The translations under genes and the position numbers were made by a program. DNA of 64,000 bases from Marinilabilia rubra (lineage in GTDB: Bacteria > Bacteroidota > Bacteroidia > Bacteroidales > Marinilabiliaceae): NCBI RefSeq assembly GCF_003121985.1, contig NZ_QEWP01000001.1, forward strand, positions 1 through 64,000, written 5' to 3'. Each line of letters begins with the position of its first letter. Within the stretch, counting starts at the first letter, position 1. The notes under the pieces are model-generated. The model was given only the letters and a program-made list of their open reading frames with translations, made no database searches and was not told the origin of the DNA. This document shows, piece after piece, positions 46,253 to 55,366 of the stretch.

Positions 46253-47560
46253 ATGCCAAATCGCGTTCAAACTCTTCTGATTTATCTGTCAGTTTTTGCT
46301 TTAGCAATATTTGAAGGTTGTAACTCAAGTGGAGGAGGTAGCAGCTCACAACAAAGTGTACCTAAAGGGTCATATGGTGAAAACATCAAAGGAATGGTTG
46401 AGATCCATACTTTTGATCATTACAACCGTGCAGAGAAAGAGGGTTTTGGCTTTTTTATCGACCGCGATTTGGTAGTAACCAATCTTGACTGGATAAAAGG
46501 AGCTTACAAGGCAAAAATTACTCCTCCCGGAGCTAAAGATTTTAAAGATGTCCGGGGCTATACAGTTTACGATCATAACTTGAATCTGGTGGTGTTGAAG
46601 GTGAAACGCAACAATCCCAATCATCTGGGAACAGGTGGGAGTATGCAGCAACCAGACACTCTTTACACTCTGAAACGGCCCAAGAGAAACCTTTTTGTGG
46701 TAAAAGGGAAGGTTGATGCTTATGTCGACCAGGATTCTGTGAGTTTCTGGCCCGTACCGGATGATTTAAGGACAGGCAAACCTGCTTTTCGTCTCAATCA
46801 TGAATTTATGGGCATTGTTCAGGAGAGAATGATGGGGGACAGTCTTAGCACAGTGGTATTGTCCAAAAAGTGGATTGCATCCTTATTGAAAAAGCAGAGT
46901 GATCAACCAAAATCCATTTACGATCTAAGAACTAAAACCGATAAGGTTTATATTTCTCATAAGAAAGTTTCCGGCTTCCGTATAAAAACCAATATGGGCA
47001 ACATTGTTATCCGTCTATACGATGAAACACCCGGGTTTCGAGACAACTTCATAAAATTGGTGAGCGATCAGTTTTACGACAGCCTTTTGGTTCATCGCGT
47101 GTTGAAAGATTTCCTGATTCAGACCGGTGCTGCAGATTCAAAATATGCCGACAAAGATGACGTTGTCGGCTGGCAGGGGCCGGGATACAATTTGCCAACC
47201 AACATTATTCCTTCTCTTTATCATAAGCGAGGGGCTATAGCTGCCTCCAAACTGCCTGCTGATAGAAATCCCGGCAATCGCTCTGACGGATCCCAGTTTT
47301 TCATTATCTCGGGCCGTGTCTTTACCAATGAAGAGTTGGACGATATTGAAGAAGAGAAAGGCTTCAGATTTACACCTTCGCAACGTGAAGTATACACAAC
47401 CGCAGGGGGAGCACCATATCTGGATGGTGATTACACCGTTTTTGGAGAAGTAGTCAGCGGGATGGATGTGGTGGACCGCATAGCATCTGTAGAAACATAC
47501 GGGGAGGACCGTCCCGTGAATGACATTCGCATAAAAACTATTGAGATTATAAGAAAGTGA
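46253..47560 (+). CDS. Fusion of inactive trypsin-like domain and cyclophilin (3 of 3)
   Basis: A 435-residue lipoprotein (lipobox around FEGC, Cys 23). Residues about 45-215 look like an HtrA/trypsin-fold domain: GFGFFIDRDLVVTNLDWI aligns with the GSGF...VVTNxHVV pattern, but the catalytic His is replaced by Asp, the Asp by Asn (HNLNLVVLKV), and the GNSGGP serine loop by RTGKPAF. Residues about 240-435 are a cyclophilin with VHRVLKDFLIQTGAAD and SDGSQFFIISG and a shorter insert. The dead protease part may bind peptides and present them to the isomerase. This reading is by eye. Confidence 0.8.
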   Translation: MPNRVQTLLIYLSVFALAIFEGCNSSGGGSSSQQSVPKGSYGENIKGMVEIHTFDHYNRAEKEGFGFFIDRDLVVTNLDWIKGAYKAKITPPGAKDFKDVRGYTVYDHNLNLVVLKVKRNNPNHLGTGGSMQQPDTLYTLKRPKRNLFVVKGKVDAYVDQDSVSFWPVPDDLRTGKPAFRLNHEFMGIVQERMMGDSLSTVVLSKKWIASLLKKQSDQPKSIYDLRTKTDKVYISHKKVSGFRIKTNMGNIVIRLYDETPGFRDNFIKLVSDQFYDSLLVHRVLKDFLIQTGAADSKYADKDDVVGWQGPGYNLPTNIIPSLYHKRGAIAASKLPADRNPGNRSDGSQFFIISGRVFTNEELDDIEEEKGFRFTPSQREVYTTAGGAPYLDGDYTVFGEVVSGMDVVDRIASVETYGEDRPVNDIRIKTIEIIRK

Positions 47561-48141
47561 ACTATTAGTTAGTTCTCGTGGTTACTTAGGGGGCGCTGAA
47601 AAGCGCAATTTTTTTTTAATATTTAAATCATGACAACGAGTTTGTAAGAGCAAGGTTATTTCACAAAACACTCATATTCCTTTGCACTTATATATAAGAG
47701 AGGAGCTAATCAAAAGAACAAAATTTACTTCACCGTTTCAATCTCGAAGTATTTCAATGCTCCTTCGATCGGATCGGCTTGTAAATTTTGCTCTTTTGAC
47801 TTTTTCAGCAGGCCCTTCTTATATCTTAAACCCATCCTAAATCATCGGAGCTAACGATCTGTTTTTGAGGATTACGGGATCAATAATTTTGTATTGTTTT
47901 CCAAAATTATGTTTTATATTAATTGAATTAAAGAAAATATTTTCTATATTTAGGATTGTATATATCATCAATACTCCGTTGAACTTTTACAATAGTTTCG
48001 GAATCAATTGATTATAAGAACACTTTCTTTTGTGTTAATGTGCCGAAATTCAGCATGATACGAATTATCTTACCTGACTGCCGTCTGGCAGGAAATCTAA
48101 CGATCTATTGTATCATTATTTGTTAATTAAAATCCTTTATT
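47561..48141. other. Gene-free stretch
   Basis: Beyond the MITE-like element at 47590-47815, it contains at 48065-48115 a copy of the CCTGACTGCCGTCTGGCAGG/TCTAA dispersed repeat. No gene seen. Confidence 0.5.
47590..47815. mobile_element. MITE-like element B, copy 1
   Basis: Starts GGGGCGCTGAAAA and ends TTTTTCAGCAGGCCC, an imperfect terminal inverted repeat with the shared core GCTGAAAA. The interior (TTTGCACTTATA, TCTCGAAGTATTTCAAT, TTTTGACTTTTTCAGCAG) matches copy 2 at 50466-50699 in the same orientation. Confidence 0.75.
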
Positions 48142-48573
48142 ATGACTCAGAATTTGACTGACCCGGGTAGTGAAAATCAGGATATGACTCTTGATCAACA
48201 AGCATTAACCAATATTTCCGGAGCACGCAAATGGAGCCTGTTTCTTTCAATTGCAGGATTTATTATGATCGGCTTTACTTTCCTTGCCTTTCTGGTAATG
48301 GCATTTGGTCGCAGCTTTTTGGGTGGAATTGGTGCCATGGAAATGATTCCTGCATTAGTGTTGTTGTTGATTTATATTATTCCAATTTATTATTTGTATC
48401 AGTTCTCGGTTTTATCCAAAAGAGCTTTGGCCACTTCACAAGCTTATATTTTATCAGATGCTTTTAAATATCTGAAGAAGCATTATATGTTTATGGGAAT
48501 ATTATTGATTATTGCTTTGGCTTTGAATGTTGTTTTGATTCTTCTTCAAATGACCATGATGAGTGGATTTTAA
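48142..48573 (+). CDS. Small membrane protein (DUF5362-like)
   Basis: A 143-residue protein with a short polar N-terminus and four hydrophobic segments (about 30-55, 65-90 and 110-140). The 'ISGARKWSLFLSIAGFIMIG' opening followed by a helical hairpin fits a family of small Bacteroidota membrane proteins that I believe is DUF5362. Function unknown. The two MITE-like copies lie on either side of this gene and the two-component pair. Confidence 0.7.
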   Translation: MTQNLTDPGSENQDMTLDQQALTNISGARKWSLFLSIAGFIMIGFTFLAFLVMAFGRSFLGGIGAMEMIPALVLLLIYIIPIYYLYQFSVLSKRALATSQAYILSDAFKYLKKHYMFMGILLIIALALNVVLILLQMTMMSGF

Positions 48574-48619
48574 ATATTGCAATGTTTTGTTGGAATGAGA
48601 AAACTGTTCTGATATTTCC

Positions 48620-48660
48620 CAAAAAAAATCCCATGTCAGCAAGGAAGTGGGGTTTTTTTA
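48620..48660. terminator. Bidirectional terminator between 48573 and the regulator gene
   Basis: AAAAAAATCCCA pairs with GTGGGGTTTTTTT between two convergent genes; T-runs on both strands. The stem has little GC. Confidence 0.5.
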
Positions 48661-48685
48661 TTGAGAATTGATTATACCGTATATT

Positions 48686-49390
48686 TCAAAGTCTTTTTGC
48701 CACCTCCTCTTTATAATTCCGCCCTATGGTGAGTTTTCGATCACCAATTTCCACATATGAGGCGGTGAAAGCTTTTATGTGATGAATATTGACAATGAAA
48801 GAGCGGTGAATTCGTAAAAAGTCATTCTTTGGTAATTTTTGTTCAATGGCAGAAAGGCTTTCATAGCAAACCAGGCTTCCTGTATTTTGGTTGTGAATTT
48901 TTATGTAATTGTCCAGGCTTTCAATGATGGTTATATCGCTAAAGGCCACCTTGTGATGCTTTTTGTCCGATTTCAGAATTATGTACGCTTTCTCTTGTGT
49001 TTTATCATAAGAAAAACCCTGCTCATTTGCTATCTCCAGAAATTTGTTAATGGCCTTTACGAACCTCTCAAACGGGACAGGCTTTACCAGGTAATCCACA
49101 GCATCAAGGTCAAAGGCATCTACAGCATATTCACGATAGGCGGTGGTGAAAATTATCTGTGGTTTGTGGGCGAGTGATTTAAACAGGTCAATCCCGGAAA
49201 GGCCGGGCATATTAATGTCCAGAAAGATAAGATCCACTTTCTCCGAACTCAGGAATTCCATTGCTTTCAAAGGATTGGTGAATCCTCCGAGACATTCAAG
49301 GGATTCAAAAGGCTCCAGATGCTCTCGAATGATGCGAATGGCAATGGGTTCGTCATCAATGATAATGCATTTATGCTGTTGTTTTTTCAT
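48686..49390 (-). CDS. LytTR-type response regulator
   Basis: A 234-residue two-component regulator. The receiver (about 5-120) has the acidic pair IIDDEP, the phospho-acceptor in LIFLDINMPG (D about 56) and the conserved Lys in YLVKPV. The LytTR DNA-binding domain (about 140-234) contains DITIIESLDNYIKIH and FLRIHRSFIVNI. The start overlaps the end of the kinase gene by 4 bp, so the two are coupled. Targets are not visible. Confidence 0.96.
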   Translation of the reverse strand: MKKQQHKCIIIDDEPIAIRIIREHLEPFESLECLGGFTNPLKAMEFLSSEKVDLIFLDINMPGLSGIDLFKSLAHKPQIIFTTAYREYAVDAFDLDAVDYLVKPVPFERFVKAINKFLEIANEQGFSYDKTQEKAYIILKSDKKHHKVAFSDITIIESLDNYIKIHNQNTGSLVCYESLSAIEQKLPKNDFLRIHRSFIVNIHHIKAFTASYVEIGDRKLTIGRNYKEEVAKRL

Positions 49391-50457
49391 TTAAGTTGGA
49401 TTTGCAGTCGGACTTGATAGGTTTTTCCGTCGTTTTTTATTTTTAGTTCATAATTATCCTGATAGATAAGGGATAACCGTTGGCGAATATTCTTCAGTCC
49501 CATACCATGGAGGGTGGCATTTGCTTTCTTTTGCGGAAATTGTGCAATACTGTTTTGAACCTCAAAAAGAAGCAGCTTGTCTTTTATTTCCAACGAGATG
49601 GTTATACCGGCATCCGCTTCGGGGCTCAACCCATGCTTAAAGGCATTTTCAATGAAAGGAAACAGTATTAACGGGGCAATCCTGACAGGTTCTACATTGT
49701 CTGCAACATTGATCTGTACATTGAAGGGCTCTCGCCTTAATCGTTCAAGATTTATGTAATTAAGAATGAAATCCAGCTCTTTTCTCAGTGGAATCCACGG
49801 GTCGTTGCATTCGTACAACATATATTCCAGCAGGGAGGAGAGTTTCAGGATCACTCTTCGTGACAGGGCGGTATCTTCTGAAACCAATCCATACAAATTA
49901 TTGAGCATGTTGAAAATAAAATGTGGATGGATTTGATCCTGCAATAATTTCAACCTGGCTTCTTTGAGTTTAAGTTCCATCTCCCTTGTGGTTCTTTCGA
50001 GCTCGTTTTTCTCCATTTGCTGCTGATACGATTCCCGAATGAAGTGAATAACTGCGTTTAAAATTACAAAGAGATAAATTCCTGTAAGTAGAATGACAAC
50101 ATCTTTCCGGCTGGGTATAACAGCCTCAGGAAGATAATACATGCTGAAAAGGAGGATAATTAAAACCAATATAAAGATGACCCAAAGCGAGATGAGAAAG
50201 AGGCCTCCGAGTAAATAGTAAAACCTTAAAGGTTTGTTCCTGAAAAGAAAACGCGGTATTAGATCTTTGTTGATCAGAGTTGAAATTGAAATGCCCATTA
50301 AACTAACGAGCCCTACCAATATAAGGCGAATGTTGATGTTATACTCCCGGTTGCTAAAGACAAAAAACAAAATGGCTGCAGCTATTATCCAGAACAAAAC
50401 CTGCTTTATTGCTCTGGTGCTGCCTTTCAGAGATATGTTTTGTATTTTATTAGCCAT
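49387..50457 (-). CDS. LytS-type sensor histidine kinase (PF06580 family)
   Basis: A 356-residue membrane kinase. Four hydrophobic segments (about 17-140) form the sensor, followed by a coiled coil (150-180). The phospho-accepting His lies in LQDQIHPHFIFNMLNNL, the PF06580 signature, and the ATPase N-box is FIENAFKHG with a later GMGLKNIRQRL G-box. It lacks a large periplasmic sensing domain. Forms a coupled pair with the LytTR regulator. Confidence 0.95.
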   Translation of the reverse strand: MANKIQNISLKGSTRAIKQVLFWIIAAAILFFVFSNREYNINIRLILVGLVSLMGISISTLINKDLIPRFLFRNKPLRFYYLLGGLFLISLWVIFILVLIILLFSMYYLPEAVIPSRKDVVILLTGIYLFVILNAVIHFIRESYQQQMEKNELERTTREMELKLKEARLKLLQDQIHPHFIFNMLNNLYGLVSEDTALSRRVILKLSSLLEYMLYECNDPWIPLRKELDFILNYINLERLRREPFNVQINVADNVEPVRIAPLILFPFIENAFKHGLSPEADAGITISLEIKDKLLLFEVQNSIAQFPQKKANATLHGMGLKNIRQRLSLIYQDNYELKIKNDGKTYQVRLQIQLK

Positions 50458-50465
50458 AGTATTTA

Positions 50466-50699
50466 GGGCGCGCTGAAAAACGCAGATTCAATTAACTATT
50501 AGATATTTAAAGCAAATCAACAATTAACTGGGTGCAAGGTTATTCCACAGCATACTCTTATACCTTTGCACTTGTAAATAAGAAAACTGCTAATCAAAAG
50601 AAAAAAATTTACTTCACCGGCCCAATCTCGAAGTATTTCAATACTCCTTCGATTGGGCCGGCTTGTAAATTCTCCTCTTTTGACTTTTTCAGCAGACCC
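50466..50699. mobile_element. MITE-like element B, copy 2, with target-site duplication
   Basis: Ends GGGCGCGCTGAAAAA and TTTTTCAGCAGACCC (core GCTGAAAAA inverted). Flanked by TATTTA on both sides (50460-50465 and 50700-50705), a likely 6-bp duplication. Inside, CCGGCCCAATC...GATTGGGCCGG forms a long hairpin (about 50617-50661). Located just upstream of the kinase gene. The rest of 50700-50975 holds nothing recognised. Confidence 0.8.
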
Positions 50700-50975
50700 T
50701 ATTTAATGATGTGCCTGAGCCACGAGCCTTTAATAATTACTAGTTCTAATATAGTGTGTTGATAACCAGTCAAAGATAAAAGAAAGTGGTTCAGCCTCAA
50801 ATTGAAACTGCTCTTTTTATGCAGACTACCAATTTGTCACCCCGAACAACCCAAAAACGGTTTGCATGGTGAAACTTGTTTTCCACCCGGGGAAAATGTA
50901 CTTTGGCATAAGAAGTTTCGGGAGATTGACCTGAAGGCCTAATATTGCTTCAGTATTAATCAAAAAAGCTGAGTT

Positions 50976-51353
50976 ATGATTTTTAAACATTGGTATGAAG
51001 GTGGTCCCCTTTTTATGACATTGATTTATCTGCTGTGGTTAGTAGTGATTGTGTTAATCGGGACTTTTTTTATGAAGAAAGGGAAAAGTAACCCGTCAGA
51101 ACTAAAGCGGCTCAATGAAGGTGTTTTTTTTACTGGCAGCTTAGCATTTTTACTGGGCATTCTGGGACAAGTTATTGGCGTTTTCGAAGCACTAAAAGCT
51201 CTTGAGACCATTAAGCAGGATGTCTCTCCGGCTATGATTGCCGGTGGATTGAAAGTTTCTTTCCTGGCTCCGCTCTATGGTTTTGCTTTATTCCTGATAT
51301 CGGGGATTGTTTGGTTTGTTTTCAGGAATATACTGAATAAACAAAGAATATAA
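50976..51353 (+). CDS. Short MotA/TolQ/ExbB-like membrane protein
   Basis: A 125-residue protein with three membrane segments. It opens YEGGPLFMTLIYLLWLVVIVL, like the first helix of TolQ/ExbB/MotA proton-channel proteins, and contains the pore-helix-like GSLAFLLGILGQVIGVFEALKAL and PAMIAGGLKVSFLAPLYGFALFLIS. It is about half the length of ExbB and lacks a partner ExbD/TolR gene nearby. Whether it conducts ions is unknown. Confidence 0.75.
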   Translation: MIFKHWYEGGPLFMTLIYLLWLVVIVLIGTFFMKKGKSNPSELKRLNEGVFFTGSLAFLLGILGQVIGVFEALKALETIKQDVSPAMIAGGLKVSFLAPLYGFALFLISGIVWFVFRNILNKQRI

Positions 51354-51482
51354 AGCTTTTAGGAATGGCGGATTCCGATCTGCCATATATCTGTTTGACT
51401 GGTTAAGTGAGGGCTTCACTTCACGTGAAACCCTCACAGAGTAAATTAACATGGCTTTCATAAGCCTTGAATAGTTCAATCT

Positions 51483-53057
51483 CTACATGTCGTCTGATGA
51501 TTTAATCAGCCTTGCCGATAAATCCGGATCCTCCATGTCTTTATCAAGCGGATACATGGGGCGTTTAATATTTTCGTAGCCCAATCGCTTCAGATCCTGA
51601 TCTACGCCGCCGGGAGTGAGAGCCATTACCCAATCACCACGCATGTTGTAAAGCTCAGGTACCAGGTACCCAATTTTCACTACTACAATATCGGCTTCCC
51701 TGGGATTAAGTCCCAGATTGGTAAAGTCTGATTCATGATGATAAGGTTTTCGTCTTTTGGTAACAATAACATGGGCACTACCAACCTTTACTACAACTTC
51801 TGTATCGGCATCCCGATCCCCATGTTCGATGGCTTCAATGGTTCCTTTCAGACGAACGGGAGGAGCAAATCGGTTGTCCACATTTGCGCCGGCAGTGGCG
51901 TCAATGGTACTCCCAACGCCAGCTTCCACGGCTTTTTTGACAAACTTTGGTCCGGGAATAGAAGCATAAATGAGGCTGGGACCAGCTGGATTTTGAAATT
52001 CCCGGCGTTCCAGAATGCGCTGAAGAGTCCAGGTAACATCACCTGCCCCACCGGCCGTTGGATTATCGCCCATGTCGCTAATAATGAATGGCTTTTTGTT
52101 GCTTTCAATGGCCATGTCAAGACTTTCTTTAAGCGTGGCCACCGGAGCCACAAATTCAAACTCTGAACGGACATCCCAGAAACTTTGGGCCAGATCTTCT
52201 GCCGAATTGACCACTTTCTCTTTATCATCGCCTGTAACCATCACCACGGCATGATTGCGTGGTGCATCTGCCCATGCGTATCCCACCCATATGGCTGCAT
52301 CAATAACGCCTTCCTGATTTGCAATGGGAGCCACCCTGGCGTAAAGACTTTTGGCTGGTTCAATACGTGTACTTGTCTTTTCACCCGGAAGTAGGATAGG
52401 TACAGGCACCCATGCTTTATATTGGGGCTTGCCCTTACCGGATTCAAGGCGGTCAAGGAGATTCTCAACAGCTCTTTGCTTCGATTCTAAAGCATCCTCG
52501 TGAGGAGCCATGCGGTAGCAGGTGATCAAATCAGTGTGGCGGGCCAGTTTCCTGGTGACATTACCATGTAAATCCATGCTTGTTGAAATCACAGGGTCTT
52601 TGCCTATTACTTCCCGGATCTTAGCAATGAAATCTCCTTCCGGATCATTCATTCCCTCCACACTCATGGCGCCGTGGATATCGAAAAACACCCCATCGTA
52701 AGGCGCATTGGTCTTCAGCATTTGCAGTGTCTCATTTACCAGTGAGTCATAAGTTTCACGGGTTACCATCCCGCCCGGAAGTGCATGGCCTCTAAGGGTT
52801 GGTACCCAATTGGCGCGTTGACGGGCCGATGAGTCTTCATCCATGAAGGGATAGTAATCAAATATTTCCTCTCCACGTTTTACTTTAAAGGCTTCGACAT
52901 GACTGCGTGCCGGCGAAAAAGTGCTGGATTCGATGGCTAGCCCGGCAATGGCGATTTTAGGCAGGTCATTTGATGATCCTTTGTCTTTCCCGTCCTGGAT
53001 GCAGGATGGCAATAACAAAAGAAGCATCAATGCAAAACTTAATAAATTGGATCTCAT
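51483..53057 (-). CDS. M81-family metallopeptidase (MlrC-like), secreted lipoprotein
   Basis: A 524-residue protein of the M81/MlrC family, whose founding member finishes microcystin degradation. Family text includes IAIAGLAIESSTFSPARSHVEAF, HGHALPGGMVTRETYDSLV, FFDIHGAMSVEGMNDPEGDFI, TSMDLHGNVT and SDMGDNPTAGGAGD, carrying the His/Asp zinc ligands. Unlike most members it begins with a lipoprotein signal peptide (LLLLLPSC, Cys 19). The substrate is probably a modified or cyclic peptide outside the cytoplasm; this is inference. A TAATTTTG promoter element lies 24 bp upstream. Confidence 0.92.
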   Translation of the reverse strand: MRSNLLSFALMLLLLLPSCIQDGKDKGSSNDLPKIAIAGLAIESSTFSPARSHVEAFKVKRGEEIFDYYPFMDEDSSARQRANWVPTLRGHALPGGMVTRETYDSLVNETLQMLKTNAPYDGVFFDIHGAMSVEGMNDPEGDFIAKIREVIGKDPVISTSMDLHGNVTRKLARHTDLITCYRMAPHEDALESKQRAVENLLDRLESGKGKPQYKAWVPVPILLPGEKTSTRIEPAKSLYARVAPIANQEGVIDAAIWVGYAWADAPRNHAVVMVTGDDKEKVVNSAEDLAQSFWDVRSEFEFVAPVATLKESLDMAIESNKKPFIISDMGDNPTAGGAGDVTWTLQRILERREFQNPAGPSLIYASIPGPKFVKKAVEAGVGSTIDATAGANVDNRFAPPVRLKGTIEAIEHGDRDADTEVVVKVGSAHVIVTKRRKPYHHESDFTNLGLNPREADIVVVKIGYLVPELYNMRGDWVMALTPGGVDQDLKRLGYENIKRPMYPLDKDMEDPDLSARLIKSSDDM

Positions 53058-53080
53058 ATTTCCTGAATTTGTTTATCCTG

Positions 53081-53088
53081 CAAAATTA
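53081..53088 (-). promoter_or_regulatory. -7 element of the M81 peptidase gene
   Basis: TAATTTTG on the reverse strand matches TAnnTTTG; ATTG lies about 20 bp further upstream as a partial -33 box. Confidence 0.5.
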
Positions 53089-53168
53089 GGACAAAGGACT
53101 TTTGTTTACAATGGCTTTTGCAAAAAACAACAAAAACAAATTCAATCTTAGTGTTAAAATTTTAAGAA

Positions 53169-53912
53169 CTACAGCAATTTATTAACTACGGCCCTTAGGT
53201 TTTTTTCAGTTTTTTCTGGACTGAAGCCTTTTATTACTTTCCTGATAATCCGGTTTTTATCCAGGACAAAGAAAACAGGAACGCCTGAAATCTTGTATGT
53301 TTTCTTTACTTCATCCGAGCAGTTAAGAAATTTGTAATTCATTTCGTTTTTATCAGAGTAATGTTTTAATGATTGCATGTTATTGGTCCAGGTTTCCAGT
53401 GAGATCAGTTCCAGGTCCTTGTCTTCATAATCCTCAGCCATTCTTTTCAAAGCCGGAACTGAGGCCTGACACGGTCCGCAACCAATGCCTGTAAATTTTA
53501 GGAGAACCACTTTGCTTCCTAACTTATTTAATGTTACCATTCGATTATTAAAGTCGGGCAAAGTCCAGTCAGGAGCTTTTTTTCCCAATAAATCATGAGC
53601 ATTGGGCTTCTTCTTATGAGTATCTATGCCATATTCTCTAATTTCATAACCTTCGGGGAAATAATCGGCCAATTTGAATTTTTTTATGTCCAAATGATTG
53701 GTTTCAACGTCGAAAACCCGGGTAGATGAAACGCTGTGGGCCATTGATCTTTTCACCTTATAGGGTAAATCGGTTTCTTTATCAATCCAGATTTTATATT
53801 TGGAGCTATTGTCTCCAAAAGTATAGGGGTTGTCGGCATATTTGGGTTTACCAAAAAATTCTACTTGTCGATCTTCATTAATGGTTAGTTTGAATGAGGT
53901 TTTTTTTAACAG
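53169..53912 (-). pseudogene. TlpA-like thioredoxin-fold protein, 5'-truncated
   Basis: The C-terminal part is a TlpA/ResA-type thiol-disulfide domain with LLKFTGIGCGPCQ (active-site C-G-P-C). The open frame runs upstream past the GTG at 53756 to a TGA at 53913-53915 without an ATG, and that upstream part (KLTINEDRQVEFFGKPKYADNPYTF...YKIWIDKETDLPYKV) is clearly protein-like. The signal peptide and the beginning are missing, exactly where a dispersed-repeat remnant begins (53913-53995). I conclude that the gene has lost its 5' end; translation from GTG 53756 or an internal ATG is possible but would give an unexported fragment. Confidence 0.75.
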
Positions 53913-54130
53913 TCATAATTTGATGTCAGTCTTAGCTCATGGAAAGAAACTGTTAATTTGATGCACAATTTTCTCGGCGACGCTCAACATGACAGGCTTT
54001 TTGCTTAATATCCCGGTTTGTTTTTAGACCGGAACCATTCTTTGATTTTGTGTAATAAAAATCCACTAGTTCAAACACTGGACTTATTTTTTACAAAAAA
54101 ATAAGTTTTCAGTATGGTTGATGATTTAAG

Positions 54131-55180
54131 CTATATAAAGAACAAAACTCCCACTCCCATTGTACGTGAAATAAATGCCTCAGGTTTGAATATTAAAAAT
54201 GCAATATCTGTCTCAAGATTTAAGTCAACATAAACTGATTTTGTCGCTTTTATCATAAGACCGGCGGAGGGAGCCATTGTAAACAAAAAACCTTCATGAT
54301 TTTCTGTGTTTGCACTAGTGAAGATATTAATTCCAAATTCAAATTTTGGACGGATAATTTTATCTGGGAACAGATATTTTATTTGCAAAGGAATTTTAGT
54401 TAATGAACCATTACCGGTATTGTCTGAACCCAATACTCCGGTCTTTAGAAAAAGTCTTTCATTATATTTGGGAAGCCAGATGTAGATAAGGCCTCCATAC
54501 AAATTTAATGCGCTATTTCCAGTAAACTTTGTTAGTTCTACTTTTGGTTCAAGCCGGATTTTTAAAGGATGTTTCTTTTTCTGGTAGGCAATGAGTTGAT
54601 CTTCAATACCCATCATGCTGTGGTAGTTTGTTGTTATGGATGTCAGATTTTTTGCATTTGGTTCTTTTATTTGTTTTATTTTCCCAAAAAGTTCCGGACA
54701 ATCTCTAAAATAGGATTTAAGAAACCCGATATGAGTTGTAGATTTGCGTAAATAGGAGCGTCCTGAGGATCTAATAATCTTTTCTTTGTAAGGGATTTTA
54801 ACTGTTGAACTATCATTGATGCTTAATAAATAATATTTATGGTGGGTGTCTCTGAAATATAGGAGGTCTTTCTCACCTTTGACTAAATATTCTGCAAATA
54901 CCGGGATTGAAACACTGTCTTCTGCGATATATTTTGATATGTAATACTTTCCATTGGAGAATCGATATGCATTAATGTCGAATGGTAAAAATATTTGCTT
55001 TTTCCCTTTGCCGGAATAAAATGTGCAGCTCTGACTGTTTTTTATGTCTCCCCGAAAGTCTATTTTGCCGTGAATGGTATCTCGGGTGTTTTTTATGATA
55101 TAACCGTTGCGTAAATCTTGTTGAGCAGGTGCTGAAAGATAAATAAATAAGGAGATAATTAATAGGATTAATCTTTTCAT
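54131..55180 (-). CDS. Hypothetical outer-membrane beta-barrel-like protein
   Basis: A 349-residue exported protein with a signal peptide (1-19, APAQ). The first half contains short beta strands of a soluble region (GYIIKNTRDTIHGKIDFRG is typical of a Bacteroidota family whose role is unknown to me), and the second half (about 210-349) has alternating polar/hydrophobic strands ending in Phe-Ile, as in outer-membrane barrels. Stands alone, transcribed towards the truncated TlpA-like gene. Confidence 0.75.
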   Translation of the reverse strand: MKRLILLIISLFIYLSAPAQQDLRNGYIIKNTRDTIHGKIDFRGDIKNSQSCTFYSGKGKKQIFLPFDINAYRFSNGKYYISKYIAEDSVSIPVFAEYLVKGEKDLLYFRDTHHKYYLLSINDSSTVKIPYKEKIIRSSGRSYLRKSTTHIGFLKSYFRDCPELFGKIKQIKEPNAKNLTSITTNYHSMMGIEDQLIAYQKKKHPLKIRLEPKVELTKFTGNSALNLYGGLIYIWLPKYNERLFLKTGVLGSDNTGNGSLTKIPLQIKYLFPDKIIRPKFEFGINIFTSANTENHEGFLFTMAPSAGLMIKATKSVYVDLNLETDIAFLIFKPEAFISRTMGVGVLFFI

Positions 55181-55366
55181 ATTTTTAGCTGTGATAATTT
55201 GAATTACAACTTTACTTAAACATACAAAAAAGTTTGAATAAAATAGCCTAAACGTACTGTCTTTTGCCAGTTCAAATGAAAAAGCGGATTTGGGGTAAAT
55301 ATGATAAACATTGGAAGTTATTATTCTATGTATTGAAAAGTCCTATCTTGCTAAGTCCTTGAATTA

